This document shows positions 49,067 through 57,582 of a DNA stretch of 64,000 bases, in pieces. Position 1 is the first letter of the stretch. The number at the start of each line of letters is the position of its first letter. A program made the translations under genes and the position numbers. The notes beneath the pieces are model-generated. The model searched no databases and was not told the origin of the DNA. It saw only the letters and a program-made list of their open reading frames with translations. The stretch lies in the NCBI RefSeq assembly GCF_003287275.1, contig NZ_QEVW01000009.1, forward strand, positions 372,001 through 436,000. Reading direction: 5' to 3'. This stretch comes from Paenibacillus taichungensis. Lineage in GTDB: Bacteria; Bacillota; Bacilli; Paenibacillales; Paenibacillaceae.

Positions 49067-50047
49067 ATGGCATGGCTATGTATAGAGGAGGCGAATGGTA
49101 TATTTACGCAAATAGGTGAGATAGCCGAAACGATTCCTGTAGTAGCGCCTGAAACAAAATGTGATATTGTTTATCATCTTTTCAAATCGAATCCAAATCT
49201 GGAAGGTGTAGCAGTTATGGGAGAACAAGCTGTGTCATTAATGATGCGAGCTCGGTTCTTCCAGCAGATTGGTACACAGTATGGCTATAATTTGTATATG
49301 GGACGCCCTGTGGAACTGGTTATGAATGCCCGGGCACTGGTCGTCGATTACGCTGAACAGATTACGGATGTAAGCATACTGGCTATGAATCGATCTGAAG
49401 AAGAGTTATACGATCTAGTGCTTATAACAGCCGAAGGCGTTTTGTATGGAGCAGTTAGTATTCGACGTTTGCTGCTTGCTGTTGCGGATGTTCGAGCCGA
49501 AATGGCGATTTTTATGAATCCCTTGACAGGTCTTCCAGGTAACAGAATTATAGATGAACGATTGTATCAGTTACTGCAGCTTGATGATTTTAGTGTTCTA
49601 TACATAGATTTGGATCACTTTAAATCCTACAATGATAGCTATGGGTTCAAAATGGGGGATCAACTTATTCAAGCTACTGCTAATCTGCTCCGTAAACTTT
49701 TTGTTTTTCCAGAAGCTTTTCTTGGCCATATCGGTGGAGACGATTTTATTGCGATATTAAATCATCATGACTTTAGGTACGTTTGTGAAGAGGTGATAAC
49801 AGGTTTTGAGAAGATCAAGGGAACGTTTTACAATCAGGAGGACTTGGATAATCAGTATGTGTTGGGAGAAGGGCGTTCTGGACTGAACCGACCTATACCG
49901 CTTGTATCGGTGTCGATCGCTGTGGTCACGAATCAAAGACAACAATATCAAAACATTGATCAAATTGTGAGTGAGGCGACACGGATAAAAAAAGTATGTA
50001 AATCGGTGAATGGCAGCATTATTTGTGGGAATGAGGAAGCTGTATAA
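49067..50047 (+). CDS. CBS-pair and GGDEF protein, probable diguanylate cyclase
   Basis: 326 aa from the only in-frame ATG. A tandem CBS-domain pair (about 13-150) precedes a GGDEF domain (about 160-325) with NPLTGLPGNRIID, YIDLDHFKSYNDSYGF and the active-site loop HIGGDDF (GGDDF variant, which retains the key acidic residues). No RxxD inhibitory site is visible just before the loop. CBS domains may sense nucleotides. Oddity: the strong site GAGGAGG (49085-49091) lies inside this frame, and the codon at ideal distance is ATA (49100), so the true start is unclear. Confidence 0.85.
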   Translation: MAWLCIEEANGIFTQIGEIAETIPVVAPETKCDIVYHLFKSNPNLEGVAVMGEQAVSLMMRARFFQQIGTQYGYNLYMGRPVELVMNARALVVDYAEQITDVSILAMNRSEEELYDLVLITAEGVLYGAVSIRRLLLAVADVRAEMAIFMNPLTGLPGNRIIDERLYQLLQLDDFSVLYIDLDHFKSYNDSYGFKMGDQLIQATANLLRKLFVFPEAFLGHIGGDDFIAILNHHDFRYVCEEVITGFEKIKGTFYNQEDLDNQYVLGEGRSGLNRPIPLVSVSIAVVTNQRQQYQNIDQIVSEATRIKKVCKSVNGSIICGNEEAV

Positions 50048-50078
50048 CCATAACTGTCGGGAGATTTATTAGCTGCGG

Positions 50079-50127
50079 AAAAAACCGTTATTCATCAGGT
50101 AAAAGGGACCTGTAAATAACGGTTTTT
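50079..50127. terminator. Bidirectional terminator
   Basis: AAAACCGTTATT/AATAACGGTTTT outer stem with inner CAGGT/ACCTG, T-tract on both strands, between the GGDEF gene and the convergent FlxA-like gene. Confidence 0.85.
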
Positions 50128-50160
50128 AATTGCGGAATTGTTATCCATTATGTAATCTAA

Positions 50161-50970
50161 TTAAACCCGAATGTCGAGTGTAGTGTAGGGTGGGGCAGGG
50201 GATGAATTTGATTGCGTCTCTTGTATTTTTCCTGTGTCTTTATCACCCTGCACACCATTGGAGTTCTTCGATTTGTTTTCGGTCCTATTTTCTTTACTCA
50301 CTTCCTGATCTCCATCTGTATGAGATGGTGGAGTCGAATGGGCAGCTTCTGTTGGTACAGGTTGGTTGATTTCTTTCAATTTTTCCCCGATGGACTGATC
50401 AACTTTGCGGATTTGAGAATCAATCTCTTGGACCATCTCACGCTTCATTTGAAAAACGGTTTGTTCCGCGTTCTCCAGCATCATCGACTTACCCATGTCG
50501 TTTCCTACATCATTATCGAGAACGATCCGGTCGAAGCGAGTTTCTCCTTCTAATGTTTGTATTGACCCGTGCATGCGATCACGCAAACCGACCAGTTTGC
50601 CTAACTGATCATAAGTCTGGCTATGTTTGATTAGATGACCCATTGCCGGAGCCTGATTTTCGCTAGAGAGCTCAGACGGTTGCGGCTGTTGTTGCTTAGG
50701 TTGCTCAGACTGCTTCAATTTATTTTTTTCTTGAATCTCCTCGCTTTTGATTTGAGCGATTTGATTATCGACCTGTTGGATGAAACTCGTTATAGATTTA
50801 ATTCGCTCGGCCTTAATTTTGGAGTCCAACTGATCATTGGATTTGACGGATTGTAGTTCCTCATTCAGCCTAATTTTTTGTTTCATAAGTCCCTGAATTT
50901 CCTTATCTCTGCTGGAGACTTGGCTACCGGGGGTGATGCTGCTTTTGGACGCAGGTGAAATTGAATTCAT
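50161..50970 (-). CDS. FlxA-like coiled-coil protein
   Basis: 269 aa, no signal peptide or membrane segment. The N-terminal part (about 20-90, [20 protein letters not shown]...[12 protein letters not shown]) looks like the FlxA-like family coiled coil. A Gln/Pro-rich linker, a second helical region (about 140-200) and a disordered Ser/Asn/Asp-rich tail follow. Function unknown; FlxA in E. coli is expressed with flagellar genes, but no motility genes are near. The family assignment rests on the N-terminal pattern only. Confidence 0.7.
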   Translation of the reverse strand: MNSISPASKSSITPGSQVSSRDKEIQGLMKQKIRLNEELQSVKSNDQLDSKIKAERIKSITSFIQQVDNQIAQIKSEEIQEKNKLKQSEQPKQQQPQPSELSSENQAPAMGHLIKHSQTYDQLGKLVGLRDRMHGSIQTLEGETRFDRIVLDNDVGNDMGKSMMLENAEQTVFQMKREMVQEIDSQIRKVDQSIGEKLKEINQPVPTEAAHSTPPSHTDGDQEVSKENRTENKSKNSNGVQGDKDTGKIQETQSNSSPAPPYTTLDIRV

Positions 50971-51097
50971 GGTCTTTTCCCCTTCTTCGTTATATCGTGG
51001 ATCTACTTACATATATCGGATGTTACGAGAAGCAAATGAAGGTTCCTCGCTAATAAGTTGACTTTCACTTGTGTATTGCTTACTTGCTGATAATAAT

Positions 51098-51112
51098 TGA
51101 TAATGGTTATCA
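51098..51112 (+). promoter_or_regulatory. Fur-box-like palindrome before AraC-SBP gene 1
   Basis: TGATAATGGTTATCA matches the 7-1-7 Fur box TGATAAT-N-ATTATCA at all but one position. It lies 51 bp before the chosen start. Confidence 0.75.
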
Positions 51113-51163
51113 ATGAGTAAGGACTGTTTGGTCAATATATTTAGACGGAGTTGGGTTAGTGAA

Positions 51164-53122
51164 ATGTGGAATAATTATTACATACTCTGGAACTATGCTG
51201 CTGTGAGTATTGCGGATATACGTTATATGGAGTTAGGGCCAGCTGAGGAGCTAACATATAAATTCCCTGCGAGCACGTTTGTGTTCACCATCCAGGGTAA
51301 AGCCTATGTGACCATAAACGATCAGAAGCATGAAGTAAGTCGTTTTTATGTTCTCCATGGTGGAAAGGGAAGCGTGCTGCATATTGAAGCTGGACAATCC
51401 GGATTGAACCTGTTCTACCTTATGTACAAATCAAGCTTGCCAAGTGGAGGAAGAACCGATTTAGTAAACATGTTGGAGCGCACGAATCCATTTCAGCTCA
51501 GCTATGGTTTTCCCCCCAATTCACCAGTTGTGCTTTATGAGCAAGTTAAACAGATACACACATTATGGAATCAAAAGAACCCCATACATCATTTTCAGGC
51601 AAAAAGCCTGTTTTATCCTTTTGTAGAGCAAGTATCGGCACAAATTCCTTATGCTGCAGCTCGGTATTCCGTTACAGATCAGGTCAGCAAAGTCATCGGA
51701 ATTGTGGAATCCTCTTATGCTGAGCCATTGACGCTGCATGTTCTGGCAGAGAGGATCGGCAGCAGTCCCAGAAGTCTGTCCCGCAAGTTCAAGCAGGCCA
51801 CGGGTTATAGTCCAATCGACTATTTGATTCAGTTCCGTTTGTTCAAGGCCAAGGAGATGCTGCTGCATACCGACGCTACATTGGATGAGATTGCAGCAGG
51901 CATCGGATATCCGGACGGATATTATCTGGGACGTATGTTCAAAAAACATACAGGCGTTTCTCCGCTTCAGTTCAAGGAGCAAACATCAGAACCCTTAAAA
52001 TGGCCTGATCTGACATCAACGTTGGCGCGAAATGACATTTCCAGCGAAAGAGCTGGAAGGTATGTTTATAACGATGATGATAATCATTATCAATATAAAC
52101 GCGGAGGGTCATTGTACATGAATAGACAGACAAGAACGGGAATGTTGCTTAGTATTTTATTAAGTCTCACTTTACTGCTCAGTGCCTGTTCGCCAGGGAC
52201 AGCAAGTAATTCTGGGGGAGTAACAGCCGGAAGCAAAGGGACTTCGAATACCTCTAGCACAGTAACGGCAGACAGCCAATCGAGCACTTCCGAGCCTCGT
52301 ATTATCTCGACGGTTAAAGGAGATATCACGGTCCCGGCTGAACCGAAACGAATTGTAGTTGATTTATATTTGGGAAGCCTGATTGCTTTGGGAATCAAAC
52401 CAGTCGGTACACCGGAAATGAATTTGAAGAATCCCTATTTTATCAAATCACTTGAGGGCGTAGAGAATATTGGTGAATACGAAACCATTTCTCTTGAAAA
52501 GGTGTTGGAACTTCAACCAGACCTGATTGTCACAGGTGATCCTGATTTGTTTGATTCTTTTAGCAAAATTGCGCCTACGCTTGTTGTTCCTTATGGAGAG
52601 TTGAAAAATACCCATGAAGAGATCGCTTATTTCGGTAAAGCGTTGAACAAGGAAAAAGAGGCTGAATCATGGTTGGCCGATTACGATGGACGAATTGCAG
52701 ATGCCAAGAAGCGTGTAAGTGAAGCAATCGATGCAGATGCAGAAGTATCAGTTATGCAATTTTACGATAAAGCACCGTTAGCCTTTGGTGATAATTTTGG
52801 GCGTGGAGGTCAGGCTGTGTATAGTGCTCTCGGATTGAATCCTCCGGTAGACAAAAAAGAGATATTAATGAAAGATCAGCTTGTTGAAGTTTCGTCCGAA
52901 TCCATACCCGAATTTGCTGGTGATTACATTATTCTTACGGCAGACAACCTGACTGTAGAGGAATTAAAGTCTAAGCCGGTATGGAATTCGCTTGATGCCG
53001 TCAAGAATGATCGTGTGTTTATCTGGAGTCCGGATCGTTCATGGTACTTTGACCCGATTGCAACCTTGGATCAGACCGAGGAATTGGCAGCTTGGTTTAC
53101 GAAGAAAGCGGATCAAAAATAA
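51164..53122 (+). CDS. AraC-type regulator fused in frame to a siderophore-binding lipoprotein, copy 1
   Basis: 652 aa without an internal stop. Residues 1-180 form a cupin-like AraC ligand domain, and about 190-285 a double HTH (LHVLAERIGSSPRSLSRKF, DEIAAGIGYPDGYYLGRMF). A linker of about 30 residues leads to M319, where a lipoprotein signal (MLLSILLSLTLLLSACS) starts a Fe-siderophore binding protein (FhuD/FeuA type, TVKGDITVPAEPKRIVV). The linker DNA holds a Fur box and GGAGGG before an internal ATG (52118), so the lipoprotein may also be made alone. B. subtilis Btr is a precedent for an AraC plus binding-protein fusion, but without a signal peptide. ATG at 51164 aligns with copy 2; an ATG at 51113 sits in the Fur box. 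Confidence 0.85.
   Translation: MWNNYYILWNYAAVSIADIRYMELGPAEELTYKFPASTFVFTIQGKAYVTINDQKHEVSRFYVLHGGKGSVLHIEAGQSGLNLFYLMYKSSLPSGGRTDLVNMLERTNPFQLSYGFPPNSPVVLYEQVKQIHTLWNQKNPIHHFQAKSLFYPFVEQVSAQIPYAAARYSVTDQVSKVIGIVESSYAEPLTLHVLAERIGSSPRSLSRKFKQATGYSPIDYLIQFRLFKAKEMLLHTDATLDEIAAGIGYPDGYYLGRMFKKHTGVSPLQFKEQTSEPLKWPDLTSTLARNDISSERAGRYVYNDDDNHYQYKRGGSLYMNRQTRTGMLLSILLSLTLLLSACSPGTASNSGGVTAGSKGTSNTSSTVTADSQSSTSEPRIISTVKGDITVPAEPKRIVVDLYLGSLIALGIKPVGTPEMNLKNPYFIKSLEGVENIGEYETISLEKVLELQPDLIVTGDPDLFDSFSKIAPTLVVPYGELKNTHEEIAYFGKALNKEKEAESWLADYDGRIADAKKRVSEAIDADAEVSVMQFYDKAPLAFGDNFGRGGQAVYSALGLNPPVDKKEILMKDQLVEVSSESIPEFAGDYIILTADNLTVEELKSKPVWNSLDAVKNDRVFIWSPDRSWYFDPIATLDQTEELAAWFTKKADQK
52073..52091 (+). 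promoter_or_regulatory. Fur-box-like palindrome inside fused ORF 1
   Basis: GATGATGATAATCATTATC matches the 19-bp Fur consensus GATAATGATAATCATTATC at 18 of 19 positions. It lies in the linker codons, 27 bp before the internal ATG; GGAGGG (52103) follows. A small hairpin (TTCCAGC/GCTGGAA, 52039-52058) precedes it. Confidence 0.78.
52118..53122 (+). other. Internal in-frame start: siderophore-binding lipoprotein 1
   Basis: ATG with GCGGAGGG ten bases upstream. The 334-aa product begins with a typical lipoprotein signal peptide (Arg-containing n-region, hydrophobic core, LSAC lipobox) and a Ser/Thr/Gly-rich tether, as in free siderophore-binding lipoproteins. Separate production from this start is inferred from these signals. 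Confidence 0.7.
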
Positions 53123-53172
53123 ATCTTTCGGTGCATTGGTTGGTAAAATTGAATCCCGGTCAAAATACAGTT

Positions 53173-53191
53173 GATAATGAAAATTATTATC
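53173..53191 (+). promoter_or_regulatory. Fur-box-like palindrome before AraC-SBP gene 2
   Basis: GATAATGAAAATTATTATC matches the 19-bp Fur consensus at 17 positions; it lies 115 bp before the start of the second fused ORF. Confidence 0.75.
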
Positions 53192-53248
53192 ACCTATAAT
53201 AAAGAAATCATAGTGAACCACTAACGCTAGGTTAGAGGGTGGTTTGCA

Positions 53249-53277
53249 GAACAAAGACCTGTACAAGGTCTTTGTTC
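53249..53277 (+). other. Perfect 12-bp hairpin in the leader of AraC-SBP gene 2
   Basis: GAACAAAGACCT and AGGTCTTTGTTC with a five-base loop, between the Fur box and the start codon. No T-tract follows, so it may be a leader RNA structure, a terminator of gene 1 that lacks a T-run, or a dyad operator. Confidence 0.6.
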
Positions 53278-53306
53278 CTGGTGAGACTGGGATTGGAGAG
53301 TAATCG

Positions 53307-55286
53307 ATGCAATTAAACGAACAGATGCAATGCTGGAACCACGCGGCTGTTAAAATTCTGGATATACGCCGAATCGTCATGGAGGCAGGGGAGATACAAG
53401 AGTCCTATTTACTTCCGGCAAACGCTTTTATATACAGTATTCGGGGTGCAGCTCAACTTAAAATGGATGGAAAAACACACGAAGTACAGCGATTCTGTAT
53501 TCTGCATGGTGGTAAAGGATCATCACTGGATATTCGGGTGAGAAAAAAGTTTGAATATTATTTGCTGTTCTACAGGGCATTCCTTGCGTTCCCAACTCAT
53601 CGTAAAACATGGCGGTTGCCACAACCTCCTCAGGGTGCTCCGTTCTCATTGCAATATGGATTTACGCCGAGCAATCCTCTTGTTATATTGCGCTTTTTTG
53701 ATGAATTGGAGAAAGCTTGGGATCAGGCGAGCAGACTGGACTTGCTTCAAGTGAAAAGTTTGTTCTACCAATTTATTCATGAGCTGTTGTTTCAATTGGC
53801 AGAGCAGGAGGTCAGAACAGTGCTTCCAGACCCTATTGAGCAAACACTTCGCTACATTCAGCAACATTATAGGGAACAGGTAACTCTGGATTTTCTGGCT
53901 GAACAATTCAACTACAGTTCCCGTCATTTATCCATGCAATTTAAACGAAAGACAGGACACAGTCCAATTGATTATCTCATTCAAACGAGACTGAACAAGG
54001 CCCGGAAACTGCTTGTACGATCTGATGCCACCCTGCGTGAAATCGCGGCAGAAGTAGGATACACGGATGTGTATTATTTCAGCCGTATTTTCAAAAAACA
54101 TGTGGGCCTGTCCCCCACACTCTATCAGCGGAAAATAAGAGACCAGACTCTTGCAGAGGATCGTCCATTACAATTCTCCGAATCGTCCATTGGCTGGAGA
54201 TGGATGCGAGGATATATTGATTATGAGAATCATTATCAATATATAGACGGAGGGTCTACATCAATGAAAAGAAGAAAAACAAGCTCAAGCATGATTTTGG
54301 TTGCACTTTTAAGCATCACAATGCTTTTATCGGCATGCTCCGCTGGCTCAGCAACAACAACAGCTACGGGGGAAGGCACGAATGCGAACTCTTCTACGAG
54401 CACAGCCGCATCTTCATCATCAGATTCAGGTAGTCAAACGAACAACGAAAATGGAACACGCACGGTCTCCACGGTTAAAGGTGATGTGGTTGTCCCGGCA
54501 AATCCTAAACGGGTTGTTGTACTTTATCTTCAAGGAGATGTTGTAGCGCTTGGCATTAAGCCTATTGCGACTTCTGACGTATTTGATGGGGCTGCATATA
54601 AGAATGAGCTTGAAGGTGTAAATTCACTGGGCACCTGGTTTGAACCAAACCCTGAGGCGGTTATTGATCTTGACCCGGATTTGATCATTGTTCCTTCAGA
54701 AGAGACTTACACGCTATTGAAAGATATTGCACCAACTGTTTATGTCCCATATGAGAAATTGACAACGGAAGAAAGACTTCATAGTATAGCTAGCATTTTC
54801 GGCAAAGAGCAGGAAGCCGACGTTTTAATCGACAATCTCAACAGCAAAGTCGAAGAGAGCAAGAAAACACTTGCTGATGCAGGCATACTGGACAAAACAG
54901 CTTCCATCGTCGAGGGTGGGCTGAAAGAGATGGTCATTGTAGAAAGTAAGCAATACGGCCGAGGATCTCAGGCTATATACGAGTACTTGGAAATGAAAGC
55001 ACCTGAAGCGGTCCAGAAAAAAATTGACGTCGTTTCCGACGCGGCAGGTTCGACCTTGTCCATGGAGGTTCTTCCAGAATATATGGGAGATTACGTATTT
55101 CGTTCGGTATATGAAGGCGCAGATAACCTGAACGATAACCCAATCTGGAATAGCATACCCGCTATCAAAGAAGGCCGTCTAATCGAAATTGACTTTGATT
55201 TCTTCTATTACTCGGATATCTATTCCATCAACAAGCAGATTGATTTCGTTGTCGAGCATTTACTGGCAGCACCCAAAGTAAAGTAA
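53307..55286 (+). CDS. AraC-type regulator fused in frame to a siderophore-binding lipoprotein, copy 2
   Basis: 659 aa, paralogue of the preceding ORF over its whole length. An AraC ligand domain is followed by a double HTH (about 190-285; LDFLAEQFNYSSRHLSMQFK, REIAAEVGYTDVYYFSRIFK), then a short linker. At M320 a lipoprotein signal (MILVALLSITMLLSACS) and a siderophore-binding domain (TVKGDVVVPANPKRVVVLY) begin. Start ATG has TTGGAGAG eight bases upstream. The linker DNA again carries a Fur-box-like site and GGAGGG before the internal ATG (54264). No FecCD permease or ATPase gene is nearby, so the binding proteins must share transporters encoded elsewhere or act as sensors. Confidence 0.86.
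   Translation: MQLNEQMQCWNHAAVKILDIRRIVMEAGEIQESYLLPANAFIYSIRGAAQLKMDGKTHEVQRFCILHGGKGSSLDIRVRKKFEYYLLFYRAFLAFPTHRKTWRLPQPPQGAPFSLQYGFTPSNPLVILRFFDELEKAWDQASRLDLLQVKSLFYQFIHELLFQLAEQEVRTVLPDPIEQTLRYIQQHYREQVTLDFLAEQFNYSSRHLSMQFKRKTGHSPIDYLIQTRLNKARKLLVRSDATLREIAAEVGYTDVYYFSRIFKKHVGLSPTLYQRKIRDQTLAEDRPLQFSESSIGWRWMRGYIDYENHYQYIDGGSTSMKRRKTSSSMILVALLSITMLLSACSAGSATTTATGEGTNANSSTSTAASSSSDSGSQTNNENGTRTVSTVKGDVVVPANPKRVVVLYLQGDVVALGIKPIATSDVFDGAAYKNELEGVNSLGTWFEPNPEAVIDLDPDLIIVPSEETYTLLKDIAPTVYVPYEKLTTEERLHSIASIFGKEQEADVLIDNLNSKVEESKKTLADAGILDKTASIVEGGLKEMVIVESKQYGRGSQAIYEYLEMKAPEAVQKKIDVVSDAAGSTLSMEVLPEYMGDYVFRSVYEGADNLNDNPIWNSIPAIKEGRLIEIDFDFFYYSDIYSINKQIDFVVEHLLAAPKVK
54219..54237 (+). promoter_or_regulatory. 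Fur-box-like palindrome inside fused ORF 2
   Basis: GATTATGAGAATCATTATC matches the Fur consensus at 17 of 19 positions, in the same place relative to the internal start as in copy 1. Confidence 0.72.
54264..55286 (+). other. Internal in-frame start: siderophore-binding lipoprotein 2
   Basis: ATG with GACGGAGGG about nine bases upstream. It gives a 340-aa lipoprotein with basic n-region (MKRRKTSS), hydrophobic core and LSAC lipobox, then a Ser/Thr-rich tether and the binding domain. Separate production is inferred. Confidence 0.7.
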
Positions 55287-55382
55287 TCAACAAATAAAAA
55301 AACGATGGTAGTTTTGTATAAGAAATGTTTGAATTTTAGCCATTGTAATTTGATAAGTTTCCCATTAGACTAGGAAAAGAGT

Positions 55383-55401
55383 GATAATGAGAATCGATAT
55401 C
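55383..55401 (+). promoter_or_regulatory. Fur-box-like site before the flavin reductase gene
   Basis: GATAATGAGAATCGATATC matches the Fur consensus at 16 of 19 positions, 43 bp before the start of the next gene. Confidence 0.65.
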
Positions 55402-55443
55402 AAATAGTCGAGCGTTTTGGATCGAACTGATGGAGGTAACTAC

Positions 55444-56481
55444 ATGGATCAGCATTTGGAATTATATGATGTAACAATTATCGGCGGAGGACCTGCCGGC
55501 ATGTATTCTGCATTTTACAGCGGCATGCGTGATATGAAGACCAAGTTGATTGAGGCGCGGGATAAATTGGGTGGTCGTATGCTCTTCTATCCAGAAAAAA
55601 TGATCTGGGACGTTGGCGGTGTTACCCCGATTCTGTGTGAAAATTTGATTAAACAGCTGGAAGAACAGGCGAGAACGTTTGAGCCAACGATTGTGTTTGA
55701 ACAGCAAATTGAAGGATTTGAGCGTCAGCCTGATGGCACAATTCTGCTGACATCGAATACAGGAGAACAACACTGGACACGTACCGTCATATTGGCGATC
55801 GGGTATGGTATATATAAAATGGCGAAGCTGGAGCTTGAAGGCGCTGACCGTTATGAGGTTACCAATCTTCACTATACGGTACAGGAGCTGGAGCCTTTCC
55901 GTGGCAAACGGGTACTGATCTCAGGTGGAGGTGATTCCGCGGTCGATTGGGCCAATGAGCTAGAAGCTTTGGCAGAGCAAGTGACGGTGGTGCATCGTCG
56001 TGACCGCTTTGGCGGATTGGAGCGCAATGTACTGCGAATGAGAGAATCCTCAGTGGATATTCGTACACCATATGCCGTTGATACCCTACATAGTCAAAGT
56101 GGGGAGATCATCGAACAGGTGACAATATCCCATGTGGAGACAGGTGAGAGTGAAGTTCTTGATGTGGATGCGATTATCGTCAACCATGGCATGAAGAGTG
56201 ATTTTGGCCCGATCCGGGATTGGGGACTTGATCTTGGTGAATGGCATGTGACCACAACAGAGAAGCTGCAAACGAATATTCCAGGCGTCTTCGCTGCAGG
56301 AGACTTTGTCGATTATGGAAGTAAATTGTATCTGATTGCTGGTACATTTACGGATGCAGCCCTTGCGGTAAACAGTGCAAAACTGTATATGGACCCTGAG
56401 GCGGAGAAAGTTGCCTATGTGTCTTCCCATAACAGCCGTTTTAAGGAGAAAAATAAAGCACTTGGGGTCGTGGAAGAATAG
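55444..56481 (+). CDS. Ferredoxin-NADP reductase, thioredoxin-reductase-like (YcgT/YumC type)
   Basis: 345 aa. FAD-binding motif [16 protein letters not shown] at the N-terminus, NADP-binding motif [15 protein letters not shown] in the middle, and the C-terminal FAD motif [19 protein letters not shown]. The CxxC of true thioredoxin reductases is absent, which fits the ferredoxin/flavodoxin reductase group. B. subtilis YcgT of this group is Fur-controlled. Here a Fur-like site and the neighbouring siderophore-binding ORFs suggest a role in iron release from siderophores or supply of reduced ferredoxin; that is inference. ATG after GGAGGTAAC. Confidence 0.9.
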   Translation: MDQHLELYDVTIIGGGPAGMYSAFYSGMRDMKTKLIEARDKLGGRMLFYPEKMIWDVGGVTPILCENLIKQLEEQARTFEPTIVFEQQIEGFERQPDGTILLTSNTGEQHWTRTVILAIGYGIYKMAKLELEGADRYEVTNLHYTVQELEPFRGKRVLISGGGDSAVDWANELEALAEQVTVVHRRDRFGGLERNVLRMRESSVDIRTPYAVDTLHSQSGEIIEQVTISHVETGESEVLDVDAIIVNHGMKSDFGPIRDWGLDLGEWHVTTTEKLQTNIPGVFAAGDFVDYGSKLYLIAGTFTDAALAVNSAKLYMDPEAEKVAYVSSHNSRFKEKNKALGVVEE

Positions 56482-56705
56482 AATCTCTTCATATAATTGT
56501 AACTCCAAGTTCAAATCAAATGAAGTAGTTCTGGCTAATGCCGGAACTGCTTTTTTTGATTCCATTTTCGGTATGAACCTCCTCGAATTGCACAACATAG
56601 AACAGGCACCGGAATTGAACATGAATCATCAACTGTCTATAATGAGCCTTATATGTGGGGAAAAACATCAAGAAACGTCAAACAGATTAGAGTGGAGTTC
56701 AGAAT

Positions 56706-57350
56706 ATGAAAAAAGAATCTCAACGTATATCCACATTCATTCATCGGTGGTTCAAAGGCACTGAGAAAAAACGGATCAAATGGTCGGAAGTCTATCTCGC
56801 TGTTGCTGGAAAAATGCACCGACTATTGGTGGAGGGAAGGCGCGCACGTTCAGCGGCCAAAAGACTGCATCAGGATTTGCCTATTACCGCTTTGGGCCAG
56901 ATGAAGCTGGAGCCGGGAGATATTTTATATACACCAAGTTCGGAATCGACTTATTACGCCGGGCATATGGGGATTATTGGACTGGACGGTAAAGTGTATC
57001 ACGTACATCCTTATGGACCTGTGTTTGCCGATTCCTTGGATTGGTACATCACCCGCTTTTATGAGGGAGATCGTTTCATTGTGTTTCGTTCCCGTTTGAA
57101 TCAGGCTGGTGTAAAGGCAGCGCAGTGGGTGCAGGATCATTACAAGCAGGTGAAATTTTACCGATTGCAGACAAATCTGCGCAGCATTGAACGAAACTAT
57201 TGTTCCAAATTTATATATCAGGCGTACCAATTTACAACTGGACTTGATCTGTGGAGTCGCAAGTTTGTGAAGCTGAATCAGGGATATATCTATCCGTTTC
57301 GAATCGAGCGCTCACCTGCGCTGGAGGTACTTGGAACGTTTTATAAATAA
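56706..57350 (+). CDS. YiiX/YebB-like NlpC/P60-superfamily protein
   Basis: 214 aa. Permuted papain-fold pattern: a basic N-terminal region (about 1-65) precedes GDILYTP, the catalytic His block AGHMGIIGLDGKVYHVHPYG and the Cys block NYCSKFIYQAY. Such proteins are thiol hydrolases of peptides or lipids. No signal peptide, so cytoplasmic or membrane-associated by its basic start. The 225-bp gap before it shows no clear promoter. Ends at a strong terminator. Confidence 0.78.
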   Translation: MKKESQRISTFIHRWFKGTEKKRIKWSEVYLAVAGKMHRLLVEGRRARSAAKRLHQDLPITALGQMKLEPGDILYTPSSESTYYAGHMGIIGLDGKVYHVHPYGPVFADSLDWYITRFYEGDRFIVFRSRLNQAGVKAAQWVQDHYKQVKFYRLQTNLRSIERNYCSKFIYQAYQFTTGLDLWSRKFVKLNQGYIYPFRIERSPALEVLGTFYK

Positions 57351-57357
57351 GGCTAGT

Positions 57358-57418
57358 TAACCGACGGAAGTTCCCTTCTTCTACAAGAGGTTAGGGAAGG
57401 TTCTGTCGGTTTTTTTTG
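57358..57418 (+). terminator. Terminator after the YiiX-like gene
   Basis: AACCGAC/GTCGGTT with inner CCCTTC/GGGAAGG pairing and a run of eight T. Confidence 0.87.
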
Positions 57419-57582
57419 TATGCGTAGAGATCAAAAACAGGAAAAAGGCTCAAAACGTCGAATAGATTATGAGATAGTCATGCACAACTTGGAATCGTAT
57501 ACATAACCAATGCAGGATCAATTTTTGCCCAAGCATAAGCAATTCACCCCTTAGAAGGCAAACCAGGAAGAGAGAGAAAGAG

